Assembly: GCA_035539855.1 (NCBI GenBank)
Contig: DATLHO010000017.1
Location: forward strand, 14,324-78,323
Direction: 5' to 3'
DNA length: 64,000 bases
DNA from: DATLHO01 sp035539855
Lineage (GTDB): Bacteria; Bacteroidota; Ignavibacteria; OLB7
Positions 1-8,498 of this stretch are shown here, in pieces. Position 1 is the stretch's first letter. Each line of letters starts with the position of its first letter. A program made the translations under genes and the position numbers. Below the pieces are notes generated by a model. It saw only the letters and a list, made by a program, of their open reading frames with translations. It was not told where the DNA came from and did no database searches.

Positions 1-1
1 G

Positions 2-1522
2 GTCGCGCCGATGGTGCGCGCGACTGGGCTTGTACAGCGCGAGTGCACCATGGATTGTGCCGGCGCAACGGTGAATCCTGCGGTCGCACGCGCCGCCATC
101 AACGGTTTCTGCGACGACCGCGTTACGGTCCGACAGTACCTGCTGCCGTCGCTGCAGGAAGCCCTGCTCAGTGAAGTGACGGGATGGAAGGATCCGAGCG
201 TGCGCGGCAGCGCGATCGACGACAGCCGCGCGACCTACATGCTCGTGCAGATCGACACGTTCACGGCGCGGCTCGTCAAGCTGGCTCCGACGGTGAGCGT
301 CGCGTGGTCGGAAGAGTTTGTGATGATGCCGCTCGCCGGAAGCTATTTCCTCGAGCTCGATCACGCGAACCGTCCGGTCGTCGCATTGTCGCAATGGAGC
401 CCGCAGCACCAGGCGTACTCCTCCACCGTGGTGCGCTTCACGGCGGATGGCGCCGTGGACTATCGCCACGCCTACCAGCACGAGGTCCTCTCGACGGTTC
501 TGCCCGCTGCTCTTCTCATCGCCGATGACAATGCTGTGCTCGTTCCCGTGACCATGTCGGGCGACGTCTTTATCCTCGAATATGCGCCGGACGGCACGCC
601 GGTCGCGCCGCGCAGATACAGCTACTCCGACAAGAGCTTCGATATCGCGACCGGGCTGTCGCTGGCTCCCAACGGCGACGCGATCATCACCGCGATGTCG
701 TATACCGACCGCGACTCGTTTGCCGTGGTGGCCGCGATTCGACGCGATGGAAGCGTCCGCTGGCAGAGCGCCGAGCGCGTCGCGCGCTTTTCGTCCAGCC
801 GGCCACATGCAACGGGACTCGCCGATGGCGGGGCGATCGTTGTCATGCACGGCTCGAAGTACTCACCGGATACGCTCACGCCCTCCGTCACGCGCGTGGC
901 CGTTGACGGCGGCGTCATCTGGCGCCGGCGCCTGGCGTCCGACACGTCGGATTATCAGGCACTGCGTCACCTCGATCGTGTGAGCGCATCGTATGTCGAT
1001 GAGGGCGGGAACACCTACGTGAGCGGTGCAGCGCCTCCCTACGCGTACTGGACGATGCAATTCGACGCGGACGGAAACAAGCGATGGGAGATCCTCACCG
1101 ATCTTGAGGGCACTCCACAGAAGATCGTGCCCGATGCCAACGGCGCGCTGTACATCGCCGTCGAGCGCGGCGTGCTATCCGGCTGCATGCTCCAGCGCCT
1201 CGAGCAGGCGGAGTATGTCTCGACGGTGAGACCGGAGTGGGAGGCCTCGCCCGAGTCGCCGACGCTTCGGGTCCATCCGATACCCGCGACCGATCTGTTG
1301 TCCCTGCACTTCCTGATGCTCGAAGCAGGCGAGGTCGCGATCAGCCTCTTCGATGCAGGCGGAAGGCGGGTCATCCAGCTTGCACCGCGCCTGCAGGCAG
1401 CAGGAGACGCGCGCAGGGACATCAGCACTCGCGAACTGACCTCGGGTGTGTACCTCGTTCGCGTCGAAGCTGGCCAGGTCGTTCATACGGCGCCGGTCGT
1501 GGTCTCTCGGGACAGCAGATAG
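2..1522 (+). CDS. T9SS-exported beta-propeller-like protein, 5' end cut by window edge
   Basis: The reading frame is open to the left edge of the window. The first ATG (position 11) is not followed by a signal peptide, so the true start is probably outside. The body is built of short beta-rich segments with repeated A-D-G-type turns, like lyases and propellers that carry WD40/PQQ-like blades, but no single family could be fixed. The last ~85 residues form a typical type IX secretion C-terminal domain: a P-I-P-A-T motif near 1280, a central FDAGGRRV segment and a final L-T-S-G-V-Y-L-V-R-V strand pair. Such proteins are exported by Sec, then moved across the outer membrane and anchored or released. 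The ligand is unknown. The sorting-domain call is firm; the propeller call is a guess. Confidence 0.75.
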   Translation, partial: VAPMVRATGLVQRECTMDCAGATVNPAVARAAINGFCDDRVTVRQYLLPSLQEALLSEVTGWKDPSVRGSAIDDSRATYMLVQIDTFTARLVKLAPTVSVAWSEEFVMMPLAGSYFLELDHANRPVVALSQWSPQHQAYSSTVVRFTADGAVDYRHAYQHEVLSTVLPAALLIADDNAVLVPVTMSGDVFILEYAPDGTPVAPRRYSYSDKSFDIATGLSLAPNGDAIITAMSYTDRDSFAVVAAIRRDGSVRWQSAERVARFSSSRPHATGLADGGAIVVMHGSKYSPDTLTPSVTRVAVDGGVIWRRRLASDTSDYQALRHLDRVSASYVDEGGNTYVSGAAPPYAYWTMQFDADGNKRWEILTDLEGTPQKIVPDANGALYIAVERGVLSGCMLQRLEQAEYVSTVRPEWEASPESPTLRVHPIPATDLLSLHFLMLEAGEVAISLFDAGGRRVIQLAPRLQAAGDARRDISTRELTSGVYLVRVEAGQVVHTAPVVVSRDSR

Positions 1523-1598
1523 ACCGTCGTGACCCATGGTCACAGGGTCGCCCTCGCCGGCCCATCGGTCGACTCCTCTTTTCATCCGACGCTCCGCA

Positions 1599-2135
1599 AT
1601 GAAACCAACGCGCGCCGATCTCCTCGCCGCCGCCGACAAGCTCGTCGACGACGTCATCGCCGACGACCTGCGCGTGCTCTTCTGCGGCATCAATCCCGGA
1701 CTCTACACCGCGGCGGTGGGCCATCACTTCGCCCGTCCCGGCAATCGATTCTGGCCGACGCTGCATGCGGCAGGGTTCACGCCGCGGTTGTTCGCGCCGG
1801 ACGAGGAGCGAGAGCTGCTCGCGCTGGGCTACGGCATCACCAACGTGGTCGCGCGCGCATCCGCGGCGGCCGACGAACTCTCGATCGCGGAACTGCGCTC
1901 CGGCGGCGCAGCGCTCGCGGCGAAGGTAGTGCGATTCCGTCCGTCGGTGCTCGCGGTGCTCGGCGTCGGCGCCTACCGCACGGCATTCGAGCGTCCGCGG
2001 GCACAGCTCGGCGAGCAGCCCGAGCGCATCGGCGGGACGCGCCTGTGGGTGCTGCCGAATCCGAGCGGACTCAACGCGCACTATCAGAAGGATGCGCTGG
2101 CCGAGCTCTTCCGGGAGCTGCGCGCGTCGGTTTAG
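1599..2135 (+). CDS. mug: G/U mismatch-specific DNA glycosylase (Mug family)
   Basis: A 178-residue uracil-DNA glycosylase of the Mug/TDG family, which removes uracil or ethenocytosine from mispairs with G and starts base-excision repair. The N-terminal motif GINPGLYTA contains the family's catalytic asparagine. The C-terminal NPSGLN motif supplies the loop that inserts into DNA. Length matches the family (~170). The ATG at 1599 was chosen because an upstream ATG at 1536 adds 21 residues of low-complexity sequence without homology. It stands alone, 77 bases after the preceding gene, and no operon partner is evident. Mug fits better than family 4/5 UDGs, because no iron-sulfur cysteines are visible. 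Confidence 0.9.
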   Translation: MKPTRADLLAAADKLVDDVIADDLRVLFCGINPGLYTAAVGHHFARPGNRFWPTLHAAGFTPRLFAPDEERELLALGYGITNVVARASAAADELSIAELRSGGAALAAKVVRFRPSVLAVLGVGAYRTAFERPRAQLGEQPERIGGTRLWVLPNPSGLNAHYQKDALAELFRELRASV

Positions 2136-2331
2136 AGCCGCCCGCGGTGTGTTGGTTCCGCGACCCCGGCGATGAGGCTACGTTAGCCGCCGCCGCGGTG
2201 TCCGATGTCGTGCGAAGCTCGGACGCTACGCTGATATCACGGTGACATGGGCGCGCCGGCCGGCGGACATCTTTGTCGCCGGATTCGCGATCGAACGGTC
2301 GCGTCCCGTTCACACTCACCGGATTGATGTC

Positions 2332-3111
2332 ATGAACACCTTCCGCTCCCTCTCCGCACTCGCCCTCGCCGCTACGATCGGGCTCGCATCCTGCGACCTC
2401 CACGTTCCGACCTCGCTGGCCGTGAACCCGTTCGCGAAGACCACGCATCGCTCGATCCAGGAGTTCGTCGACGCCCAGGGAACGTACTGCTTCCCCGACG
2501 GTGCGGGCGGCTGCGTCCTGTTCGTTCCGCCGGTCGAGAACTACATCGGCTGGGGATCGCCGTCGCAGGACCGCAGCGTCTCGATGGACTACGCGGGCGT
2601 GGCCAACCGCCACATCGTCTCGGCCTCCGGCGGGACGGTGGACCTCGGCACGTCGTACGCCGGATCGATCACCGAGAAGACGCTCGACGACGGCCGCGCG
2701 CTGGTCTCCGTCGACCTCAAGACGAAGAACGCGCTGACGTACGCCGTCGCGCCGATCGACGAGTTCGCCGACGGCACGCTGCTGTTCGGTAATCGCGCGC
2801 CCGCGGTGGCCGCCGGTGCGACGCCCGCGATGGGTGATTGCCACCTGACGTTCGACTTCATCCTCGCGCATCCGGGCGACCCGCTGCCGGACATGCTGCA
2901 GATCCTCGCGTTCCCGACGACGGGTCAGGAGGTGCGGCGACTGACGTTCGAGGGCTCCGCGAAGGGACCGCTGCATGCGGCATTCGGCGTCGTCGAAGGA
3001 ACCGCCGGCCGTCTGCAGGTGACGCAGATCGGCAACTTCCAGTCGAAGTCGAAGTCGCCGACGTGGGATGGCTTCCCCGCGGAGCACGTCAACATCACCG
3101 TCGGCAATTGA
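2332..3111 (+). CDS. Predicted lipoprotein of unknown function
   Basis: A 259-residue protein that starts with a lipoprotein signal: positive N-terminus, hydrophobic LALAATIGLAS stretch and lipobox L-A-S-C, giving a modified cysteine near residue 19. I chose the ATG at 2332 because the signal peptide begins there; an upstream start at 2242 would add 30 residues in front. The mature part is beta-rich with several paired glycine/aspartate turns and no enzyme motif. I do not recognise the family. A -7-like sequence CATCTTTG lies at 2268. A strong hairpin follows 20 bases after the stop, so it is probably a single-gene unit. Confidence 0.7.
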   Translation: MNTFRSLSALALAATIGLASCDLHVPTSLAVNPFAKTTHRSIQEFVDAQGTYCFPDGAGGCVLFVPPVENYIGWGSPSQDRSVSMDYAGVANRHIVSASGGTVDLGTSYAGSITEKTLDDGRALVSVDLKTKNALTYAVAPIDEFADGTLLFGNRAPAVAAGATPAMGDCHLTFDFILAHPGDPLPDMLQILAFPTTGQEVRRLTFEGSAKGPLHAAFGVVEGTAGRLQVTQIGNFQSKSKSPTWDGFPAEHVNITVGN

Positions 3112-3131
3112 TCGACGTCGTGATGGGATCG

Positions 3132-3166
3132 GAAGAGGGACCGCCGGTGATCGGCGGTCCCTCTTC
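3132..3166 (+). terminator. Perfect 15-bp hairpin after the lipoprotein gene
   Basis: The arms GAAGAGGGACCGCCG and CGGCGGTCCCTCTTC flank a 5-base loop, 20 bases after the stop at 3111. There is no T-run, so this is a terminator-like or RNA-stabilising hairpin rather than a textbook intrinsic terminator. Confidence 0.65.
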
Positions 3167-3305
3167 GTCGTAGCGGAACCACCGCTCGCTCAGCGCGTCC
3201 CAACACCGCGGACGACATGCTCGCCACCGTCGAAACACCGAATCCCTATTTTCCGTCCGCCTCCCGTTTCGATCTCGTTGCCGATTTCGCCACGAGCACG
3301 ACACC

Positions 3306-6300
3306 GTGCACCAGACCAATCGCATGCGCACCGTACGTCCGCTCCTCCTGCTCCTGATTCTCGCGACGACCATGCCCGCGCTCGCCCAGCGCCTGACGAT
3401 CGCGCGACTCGACACGTCGAAGTATCCCACGATCACCGCGCTCGTCTATCCGCTCGACCGCGACGGCAGGCTCATCGAGGGACTCGACGAGGGAGACTTC
3501 CGCGTGCTCGAGAACGGCTCGCGTCGCGAGATCATTTCGATGCGCTGCTCGCCGCCACCGGCCGAGCAACCGCTGAGCTCGGTGCTCGCGATCGACGTCT
3601 CCGGCTCGATGGCCCACGGCGGTCGCGGCGGCGCACCGAACATGGAGCTCGCGCGCGCGGCCGCGGGCGCATGGATCGACGGACTGCCCGAGGGATCGGA
3701 GTCGGCGCTGACGATCTTCGATCACGGCAGCATGATCGTCCAGGACTTCACGAGCGATCGCGACATGCTCCGCGCCGGCGTGCTCGCGCTGACGCCCAAC
3801 GGCGGCACCAACTACGACGCCGGCCTGCTGAAGCCTCCGTCGGGCGCGCTCGCGATCGCTGCGAAGGGCGCCAGTCGAAAGGTCGTGATCTTCCTCACCG
3901 ACGGACGCGGTCGCGGCAGCGAGCGCGAGATCGTCGACGAGGCGCAGCGCATCGGCGCGACGATCTTCTGCGTGACGCTCGGAATGCCCGCGCCCGAGGT
4001 GCTCGTCAACATCGCGCGGCGCACCGGCGGCGAGGCCTACGAGAACGTGAGCTCGCTCGAGGAGGCGCGCGCGGTCTATCGTGCGATCCTCTTTCGAGCA
4101 AGCGGCGGCGATCCGTGCGAGATCACGTGGCGCAGCCTTCCGGCCTGCACCGTCGAGCGCGAGCTCTCGATAGAGATACCGTCGAGCGGCTTGAGCGCGA
4201 CCGACGAGTACGAGGCGCCCGCGAGCTCGGTCGCGCGGCTCGACATCGAGCCGCCGGCGGTGAGCTTCGGCATGATGACCGCGGGATCGTCGCGCGAGAT
4301 GACGGTGACGTTGACCGCGGTCAACCGCGACGTCACCGTCTCGAGCATCGCGCCGCTCGGTGCGACCGGCGGCTTCTCGCTCGTCGGAGCGTCGGCGCCG
4401 TTCACGCTGCGCAGCGGCGAGCGCCGCGCGCTGACGGTGCGCTTCGACGCGCCCGACTCGCTGTACCACTTCGCACGCTGGCGCATCGACAACGACGCGT
4501 GCTTCGGCGGATCGCTCTTCGCCTCCGCCGGCATCGGTAATCCTCCGGCGCCGTCGATCCGCGTCGTGCATCCCAACGGCGGCGAGCGACTGCACGCCGG
4601 TGAGATCGCGGAGATCCTCTGGGACGGCGTGCGTCCGAGCGACACGGTGCGCATCGACTACAGCACCGACGCGGGCACGACGTGGCGTCCGGTCGCGTCG
4701 CGCGCGGGCGGACTCGCGCATCGCTGGCGCGTGCCGGCGACGCCGAGCGAGCGCTGCCTGATGCGCATCGCCCAAGTGCCGCCCGGACCCTCGACGCGAC
4801 GCGACGCTCTGCAGTACGTCGGACCCGGCGACTGGGTGATCGCGTCGGCGTTCAGTCCCGATGGCCGCCGCGTCGCCGCCGCGAGCTGGGACGGCACGGC
4901 GAGCATCTGGGACGTCGCGACCGGACGACGACTGCAGCGGCTCGTTGCCGGATCGAACCCGGCGAGCGGTGGCCGCGCGTCGCGCGTCTACCACGTCGAG
5001 TTCTCCGCCGACGGATCGCGCGTGCTCACCGCCGACGAAGGCAGCGCGGTGCGCGTGTGGGACGTCGCCAGCGGCCGGCCCGTCAGGACCTTCGACGCGA
5101 GCCGCGTCTACAACAAGCCGAACTCCGACAAGGCGGGGGAGGGCGATGTCACTCCCGAGCGCGTTCTCTCACCCGACGGACGGCGTGTCGCGCTGATGTT
5201 CAACTACGGTCGCGTGCAGTATGCAAGTCCGGCGGTGTTCGACGTCGACAGCGGGCGGCTGCTCTTCGAGATCCCGCAGCCCGCGGGCGTGCACTACCGC
5301 GACGTGACGTGGAGTCCCGACGGCGCGACGATCGCGGTCAGCGGCAGCGACAGCACCGTGACGATCCGGCGCGTTCCCACGGGCGAGGTCGTGCGCACGA
5401 TCGCGGTCGGAGGCGAGGCCGAGGGAGCGACGTGGTCGCCCGACGGATCGCTGATCGCGACGCTCTCGCGCGAGGATCGCGGCATGGCCGACGTCTGGAA
5501 CGTGCGCACGGGCGAGAAGGTCGTCGAGGTTCCGTTCGCATCGCACGGCCACCCGCGCGCGCTCTTCCATCCCGACGGATCTCGCCTGCTCGTCTGGGGC
5601 TACACCTCGACGCCGGGACCGCGGCTCGTCGATCTCTCGGGCGCCGTCGTGCAGGAGTACGATCAGGACGGCGAGGGCTCCGTCGGCTACGCGACGTTCA
5701 CTGCCGACGGGCGCTATGTCGCGACATCCAACGGATACACCATCAAGGTCTACGACACCGAGCAGGGGACGATCCTCAACGAGATCGAGATCGACGCGCA
5801 GGCATCGCACGCGGCGTTCTCGCCCGACGGCACGCGCATCGCCGGCGCGCTCGGCGACACGCTCGGCATCTGGCCGTCGAACCGCATGGGACTGCAGCAG
5901 GATGTCTCCGACTCGCTCTGGGCGATCGTCGTCGAGACGAAGCCCGTGGCGATCGACGTGGACTTCGGGCGCCGCGCGGTCGGCGTGCCGGCGGACTCGG
6001 TCGTCGAGATGTACATCCGCAACGACGGCACGCGCGCGATGACCGTCGAGTCGATCCGCTTCGGCGGCGCCTCGGCGCGCGAGTACTCGCTCGTCAGCGG
6101 AATCCCTCCGTTCGCGGTCGGACCCGGCGAGGCACGCGCGGTCGAGTTCGAGTTCACGCCGGCGCGCGTTGGTCCGCGTCGTGCCTCGGTCGTCATCGAG
6201 GCCGGCGGCACAACGCTCGAGAAGGTCATCAGGGGCGAGGGCGTCGAGCCGCAACTGCGACTCGGGCTCTCCGAGGTGGATTTCGATTCGGTGGAAGTGG

Positions 6301-7259
6301 GCGACCGCCGCGACTCGCTCGTGACGGTGGCGATCGAGAACACGGGGGAAGTACCGGTCGACGTGACGCGCGCCGTGATCGCAGGACCCGACTCGACGCA
6401 GTTCGAGATCGTCGACGGCGGCGGACCGTTCACGATCGCGCCGGGAGCATCGCATCCGATGACGCTCCGCTTCTCGCCGAACGAGCCCGGTCGCACCGCG
6501 ACGCTGCTGCGCTTCGAGCACGCCGCGATCGGCGCCGATCGCGGCGCGTATCTGTATGGCGAAGGCATCGGCCCCGAGCGCTATCCCGACCCGACGACCT
6601 TCCGGACGATCGTCACACCGAACGCGATCATCCCGAAGCGAGGACGCGTCGTCGCCGCGAGCTACGACGTGTTCGGGCTGATGGCGGGCTACGTGCCGAT
6701 CGACAACGTGATGGTGATGGCCGGCGGCGCCGTGCCGCTGCCCGACGACTGGGGCGGCGTCAACGGCACGATGTACGCGGCATACGGCCTCGGCCTCAAG
6801 GCGGGCGTCGAGCTCATGCCGCGGCTGAACGTCGCCGGCGGTCTGATCTGGGGACGCAGCACCTACGACAACGACGCGACGGCCGACTCGACCGAGTCGG
6901 TGATCACGACGCTCGCGCCGTTCGCCGCGATCAGCTACGGCGACGACGACAGCCGCATCTCCGCGAGCGCTGGCTACGCGATGAAGACGCACGAGATCAT
7001 CGTCGCCGGCGAGATCGAGCGCAACGCGATGGTGCTCAGCCTCGGCGGCGACTACCGCATCGCCGATCGCTGGAAAGTCTGTGCGGAAGTAATGACGATG
7101 GAATCGCTCGGCCACGTGCCGATCGCCGTGACCGCGCGCTGGTTCGGCCGCACCTGGGCCCTCGACGCGGGCCTCGCATACGTGGGGATCACGACCGGCG
7201 ACGCCGAAGCGGCGGAGACGCCGGTGCTGCCGATGGTGTCGTGGGTGATGGTGTTTTGA
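3306..7259 (+). CDS. Large surface protein: VWA, WD40, choice-of-anchor-D repeats and C-terminal barrel-like domain
   Basis: A 1317-residue exported protein. Residues 1-28 are a signal peptide (ATG at 3306, or 3324 six codons later). A von Willebrand A domain follows at ~90-265 with an intact metal site DVSGS (residues 97-101). Next come a choice-of-anchor-D (ASPM/SPD-2/Hydin-like) beta domain at ~300-385 and an Ig/FN3-like segment with an HPNGGE motif at ~420-505. A WD40 propeller at ~515-860 has repeated FSPDG...WD blades. Two more anchor-D domains span ~880-1085. The last ~200 residues are glycine/aromatic strands resembling a small outer-membrane beta-barrel. The layout suggests a surface scaffold that binds protein ligands and may anchor itself in the outer membrane. 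It is preceded by a 194-base gap and followed by a repeat array. The domain calls are firm; the role is inferred. Confidence 0.85.
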   Translation: MHQTNRMRTVRPLLLLLILATTMPALAQRLTIARLDTSKYPTITALVYPLDRDGRLIEGLDEGDFRVLENGSRREIISMRCSPPPAEQPLSSVLAIDVSGSMAHGGRGGAPNMELARAAAGAWIDGLPEGSESALTIFDHGSMIVQDFTSDRDMLRAGVLALTPNGGTNYDAGLLKPPSGALAIAAKGASRKVVIFLTDGRGRGSEREIVDEAQRIGATIFCVTLGMPAPEVLVNIARRTGGEAYENVSSLEEARAVYRAILFRASGGDPCEITWRSLPACTVERELSIEIPSSGLSATDEYEAPASSVARLDIEPPAVSFGMMTAGSSREMTVTLTAVNRDVTVSSIAPLGATGGFSLVGASAPFTLRSGERRALTVRFDAPDSLYHFARWRIDNDACFGGSLFASAGIGNPPAPSIRVVHPNGGERLHAGEIAEILWDGVRPSDTVRIDYSTDAGTTWRPVASRAGGLAHRWRVPATPSERCLMRIAQVPPGPSTRRDALQYVGPGDWVIASAFSPDGRRVAAASWDGTASIWDVATGRRLQRLVAGSNPASGGRASRVYHVEFSADGSRVLTADEGSAVRVWDVASGRPVRTFDASRVYNKPNSDKAGEGDVTPERVLSPDGRRVALMFNYGRVQYASPAVFDVDSGRLLFEIPQPAGVHYRDVTWSPDGATIAVSGSDSTVTIRRVPTGEVVRTIAVGGEAEGATWSPDGSLIATLSREDRGMADVWNVRTGEKVVEVPFASHGHPRALFHPDGSRLLVWGYTSTPGPRLVDLSGAVVQEYDQDGEGSVGYATFTADGRYVATSNGYTIKVYDTEQGTILNEIEIDAQASHAAFSPDGTRIAGALGDTLGIWPSNRMGLQQDVSDSLWAIVVETKPVAIDVDFGRRAVGVPADSVVEMYIRNDGTRAMTVESIRFGGASAREYSLVSGIPPFAVGPGEARAVEFEFTPARVGPRRASVVIEAGGTTLEKVIRGEGVEPQLRLGLSEVDFDSVEVGDRRDSLVTVAIENTGEVPVDVTRAVIAGPDSTQFEIVDGGGPFTIAPGASHPMTLRFSPNEPGRTATLLRFEHAAIGADRGAYLYGEGIGPERYPDPTTFRTIVTPNAIIPKRGRVVAASYDVFGLMAGYVPIDNVMVMAGGAVPLPDDWGGVNGTMYAAYGLGLKAGVELMPRLNVAGGLIWGRSTYDNDATADSTESVITTLAPFAAISYGDDDSRISASAGYAMKTHEIIVAGEIERNAMVLSLGGDYRIADRWKVCAEVMTMESLGHVPIAVTARWFGRTWALDAGLAYVGITTGDAEAAETPVLPMVSWVMVF

Positions 7260-7297
7260 GGGGAGGGCTCATCTTCCCACCCCAGTGAGCGCGCCCC

Positions 7298-7473
7298 TGT
7301 CATCCCCAGAGGGGATCTTTCTTTGGGTGCGCCTCGCCGCATGTGGCGATAGGGCCACTGCGAATTCTTCTTTCGCGGCAGCCGCATGCGGCCGCATGCC
7401 GCTGCCCTCGCACAACCACACCGACCCACATGCGGTAGTCGCCTCGAAAGAAAGTTCCCCTTCGGGGATGACA
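7298..7473. repeat. Palindromic MITE-like element, copy 1
   Basis: A 176-bp unit bounded by imperfect ~27-bp terminal inverted repeats: TGTCATCCCC-AG-AGGGGA at the left, and TTCCCCTTCGGGGATGACA at the right. AAAGAAAG/CTTTCTTT lies just inside the ends. The centre holds a second palindrome around GCATGCGGCCGCATGC. It encodes no protein I would accept. With copies 2 and 3 it fills the 746-base gene-free stretch 7260-8005 between two convergent genes. Confidence 0.85.
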
Positions 7474-7490
7474 GAGACGCGCTGTACAGG

Positions 7491-7533
7491 GTCGAGGCGA
7501 CGAAGCGCGCATAGCGCGCATCGTCGCCTCGAC
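7491..7533. repeat. 13-bp spacer palindrome between elements 1 and 2
   Basis: GTCGAGGCGACGA (7491-7503) and TCGTCGCCTCGAC (7521-7533) are perfect complements around a 17-base loop. The same palindrome recurs in the next spacer, so the repeating unit is element plus spacer. Confidence 0.85.
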
Positions 7534-7553
7534 ATCCCGGAAGCTCCCGCCTC

Positions 7554-7720
7554 TGTCATCCCCAACAGGGGATCTTTCTTTGGGTGCGCATCACCGTATG
7601 TGGCGATAGGGCCAATGCGAATTCTTCTTTCGCGGCAGCCGCATGCGGCTGCCCTCGCACTACCACACCGACCCACATGCGGCAGTCGCATCGAAAGAAA
7701 GTTCCCCTTCGGGGATGACA
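7554..7720. repeat. Palindromic MITE-like element, copy 2
   Basis: A 167-bp copy with the same ends (TGTCATCCCC...GGGGATGACA), in the same orientation and about 255 bases after copy 1. Its central palindrome is about 9 bases shorter than in copies 1 and 3, which shows length variation inside the stem. Confidence 0.85.
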
Positions 7721-7737
7721 GAGAGGCGCTGTTCAAA

Positions 7738-7780
7738 GTCGAGGCGACGAAGCGCGCCACGCGCGCATCGTCGCCTCGAC
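7738..7780. repeat. 13-bp spacer palindrome between elements 2 and 3
   Basis: GTCGAGGCGACGA (7738-7750) and TCGTCGCCTCGAC (7768-7780) have the same arms as in the first spacer, again with a 17-base loop of slightly different sequence. Confidence 0.85.
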
Positions 7781-7800
7781 ATCCCAGAAGCTCCCGCCCT

Positions 7801-7976
7801 TGTCATCCCCGGAGGGGATCTTTCTTAGGCTGCGCATCACCGCATGTGGCGAAAGGGCCACAGCGAATTCTTCTTTCGCGGCAGCCGCTTGCCGCCGCAT
7901 GCAGCCGCCCTCGCACTACCACACCGACCCACAAGCGGCAGTCGCACAGTAAGAGAGTTCCCCTTCGGGGATGACA
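7801..7976. repeat. Palindromic MITE-like element, copy 3
   Basis: A 176-bp copy 247 bases after copy 2, ending in GGGGATGACA at 7976. It is more diverged than the others: TTTCTTAGGCTG replaces TTTCTTTGGGTG, and the right inner arm reads AGTAAGAGAG. It ends 29 bases before the stop of the minus-strand gene at 8006. Confidence 0.8.
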
Positions 7977-8005
7977 GAGACGCCGCGTGGTTGAGGGGTG
8001 AAAAA

Positions 8006-8443
8006 CTACCCGACCCCATCCGTCGCCTGACCATTCCTCGCCTCGTCCTCGAGCACCGCGAATATCTCCGCGATGTTCGCGCGCAGCTCGTCGAGCTCGC
8101 GCTCGCTCCATTGCCGGTAGCCTTCGATGCCGCGATGGATGATCGCGTTCGAGGTCGGACGACTCTCGCCGCTGATCGCGTCGATGAGTGCTTCGGAGAA
8201 GGTCACCGCCTGATCCGCGTTGTAGCCGAACGAATCCTCGAGCGCCCCAACGACGAGCGCGTGCACCTGCGCGGGCTCGAGTCCCTGCCCCATGCCGGCG
8301 GCGAAGACCATCCCGAACGCGAACGTCGAGAGCACCTGCCGCCGCAGCTCCGTCGTCTCCTCGGGCTCGCCGATGGCGCCGAGAACGTCGGAGATCATCT
8401 GTCGGATCTGCAGGCGAAGGGTAGCGAGTGCTGGGTCGGTCAT
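8006..8443 (-). CDS. Imm48-like small protein (possible orphan immunity protein)
   Basis: A 145-residue all-alpha-looking protein. The middle (QVHALVVGALEDSFGY, then EQ-like AVTFSEALIDA) and the NAIIHRGIEGYRQW segment resemble, from memory, the Imm48 immunity family associated with polymorphic toxins. No toxin gene lies next to it, so it could be an orphan immunity protein or a domesticated relative. The ATG at 8443 was chosen; a start at 8506 would overlap pncB by 8 bases and add 21 unconserved residues. It reads toward the palindromic repeat array. The family assignment rests on recall and is uncertain. Confidence 0.6.
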   Translation of the reverse strand: MTDPALATLRLQIRQMISDVLGAIGEPEETTELRRQVLSTFAFGMVFAAGMGQGLEPAQVHALVVGALEDSFGYNADQAVTFSEALIDAISGESRPTSNAIIHRGIEGYRQWSERELDELRANIAEIFAVLEDEARNGQATDGVG

Positions 8444-8498
8444 GGGTGTCGCGAGAGGCTTCGAAGGATGTGTTGCTCGGAAGGTACGATCCGACGGT

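Noticed and set aside
3246..7115. Two long minus-strand frames opposite the VWA protein
   Set aside because: Arginine-rich, with no motifs, and in the antisense codon frame typical of high-GC genes.
7298..7976. CRISPR array from three spaced repeats
   Set aside because: Units of ~170 bp with inverted ends and identical palindromic spacers do not fit CRISPR.
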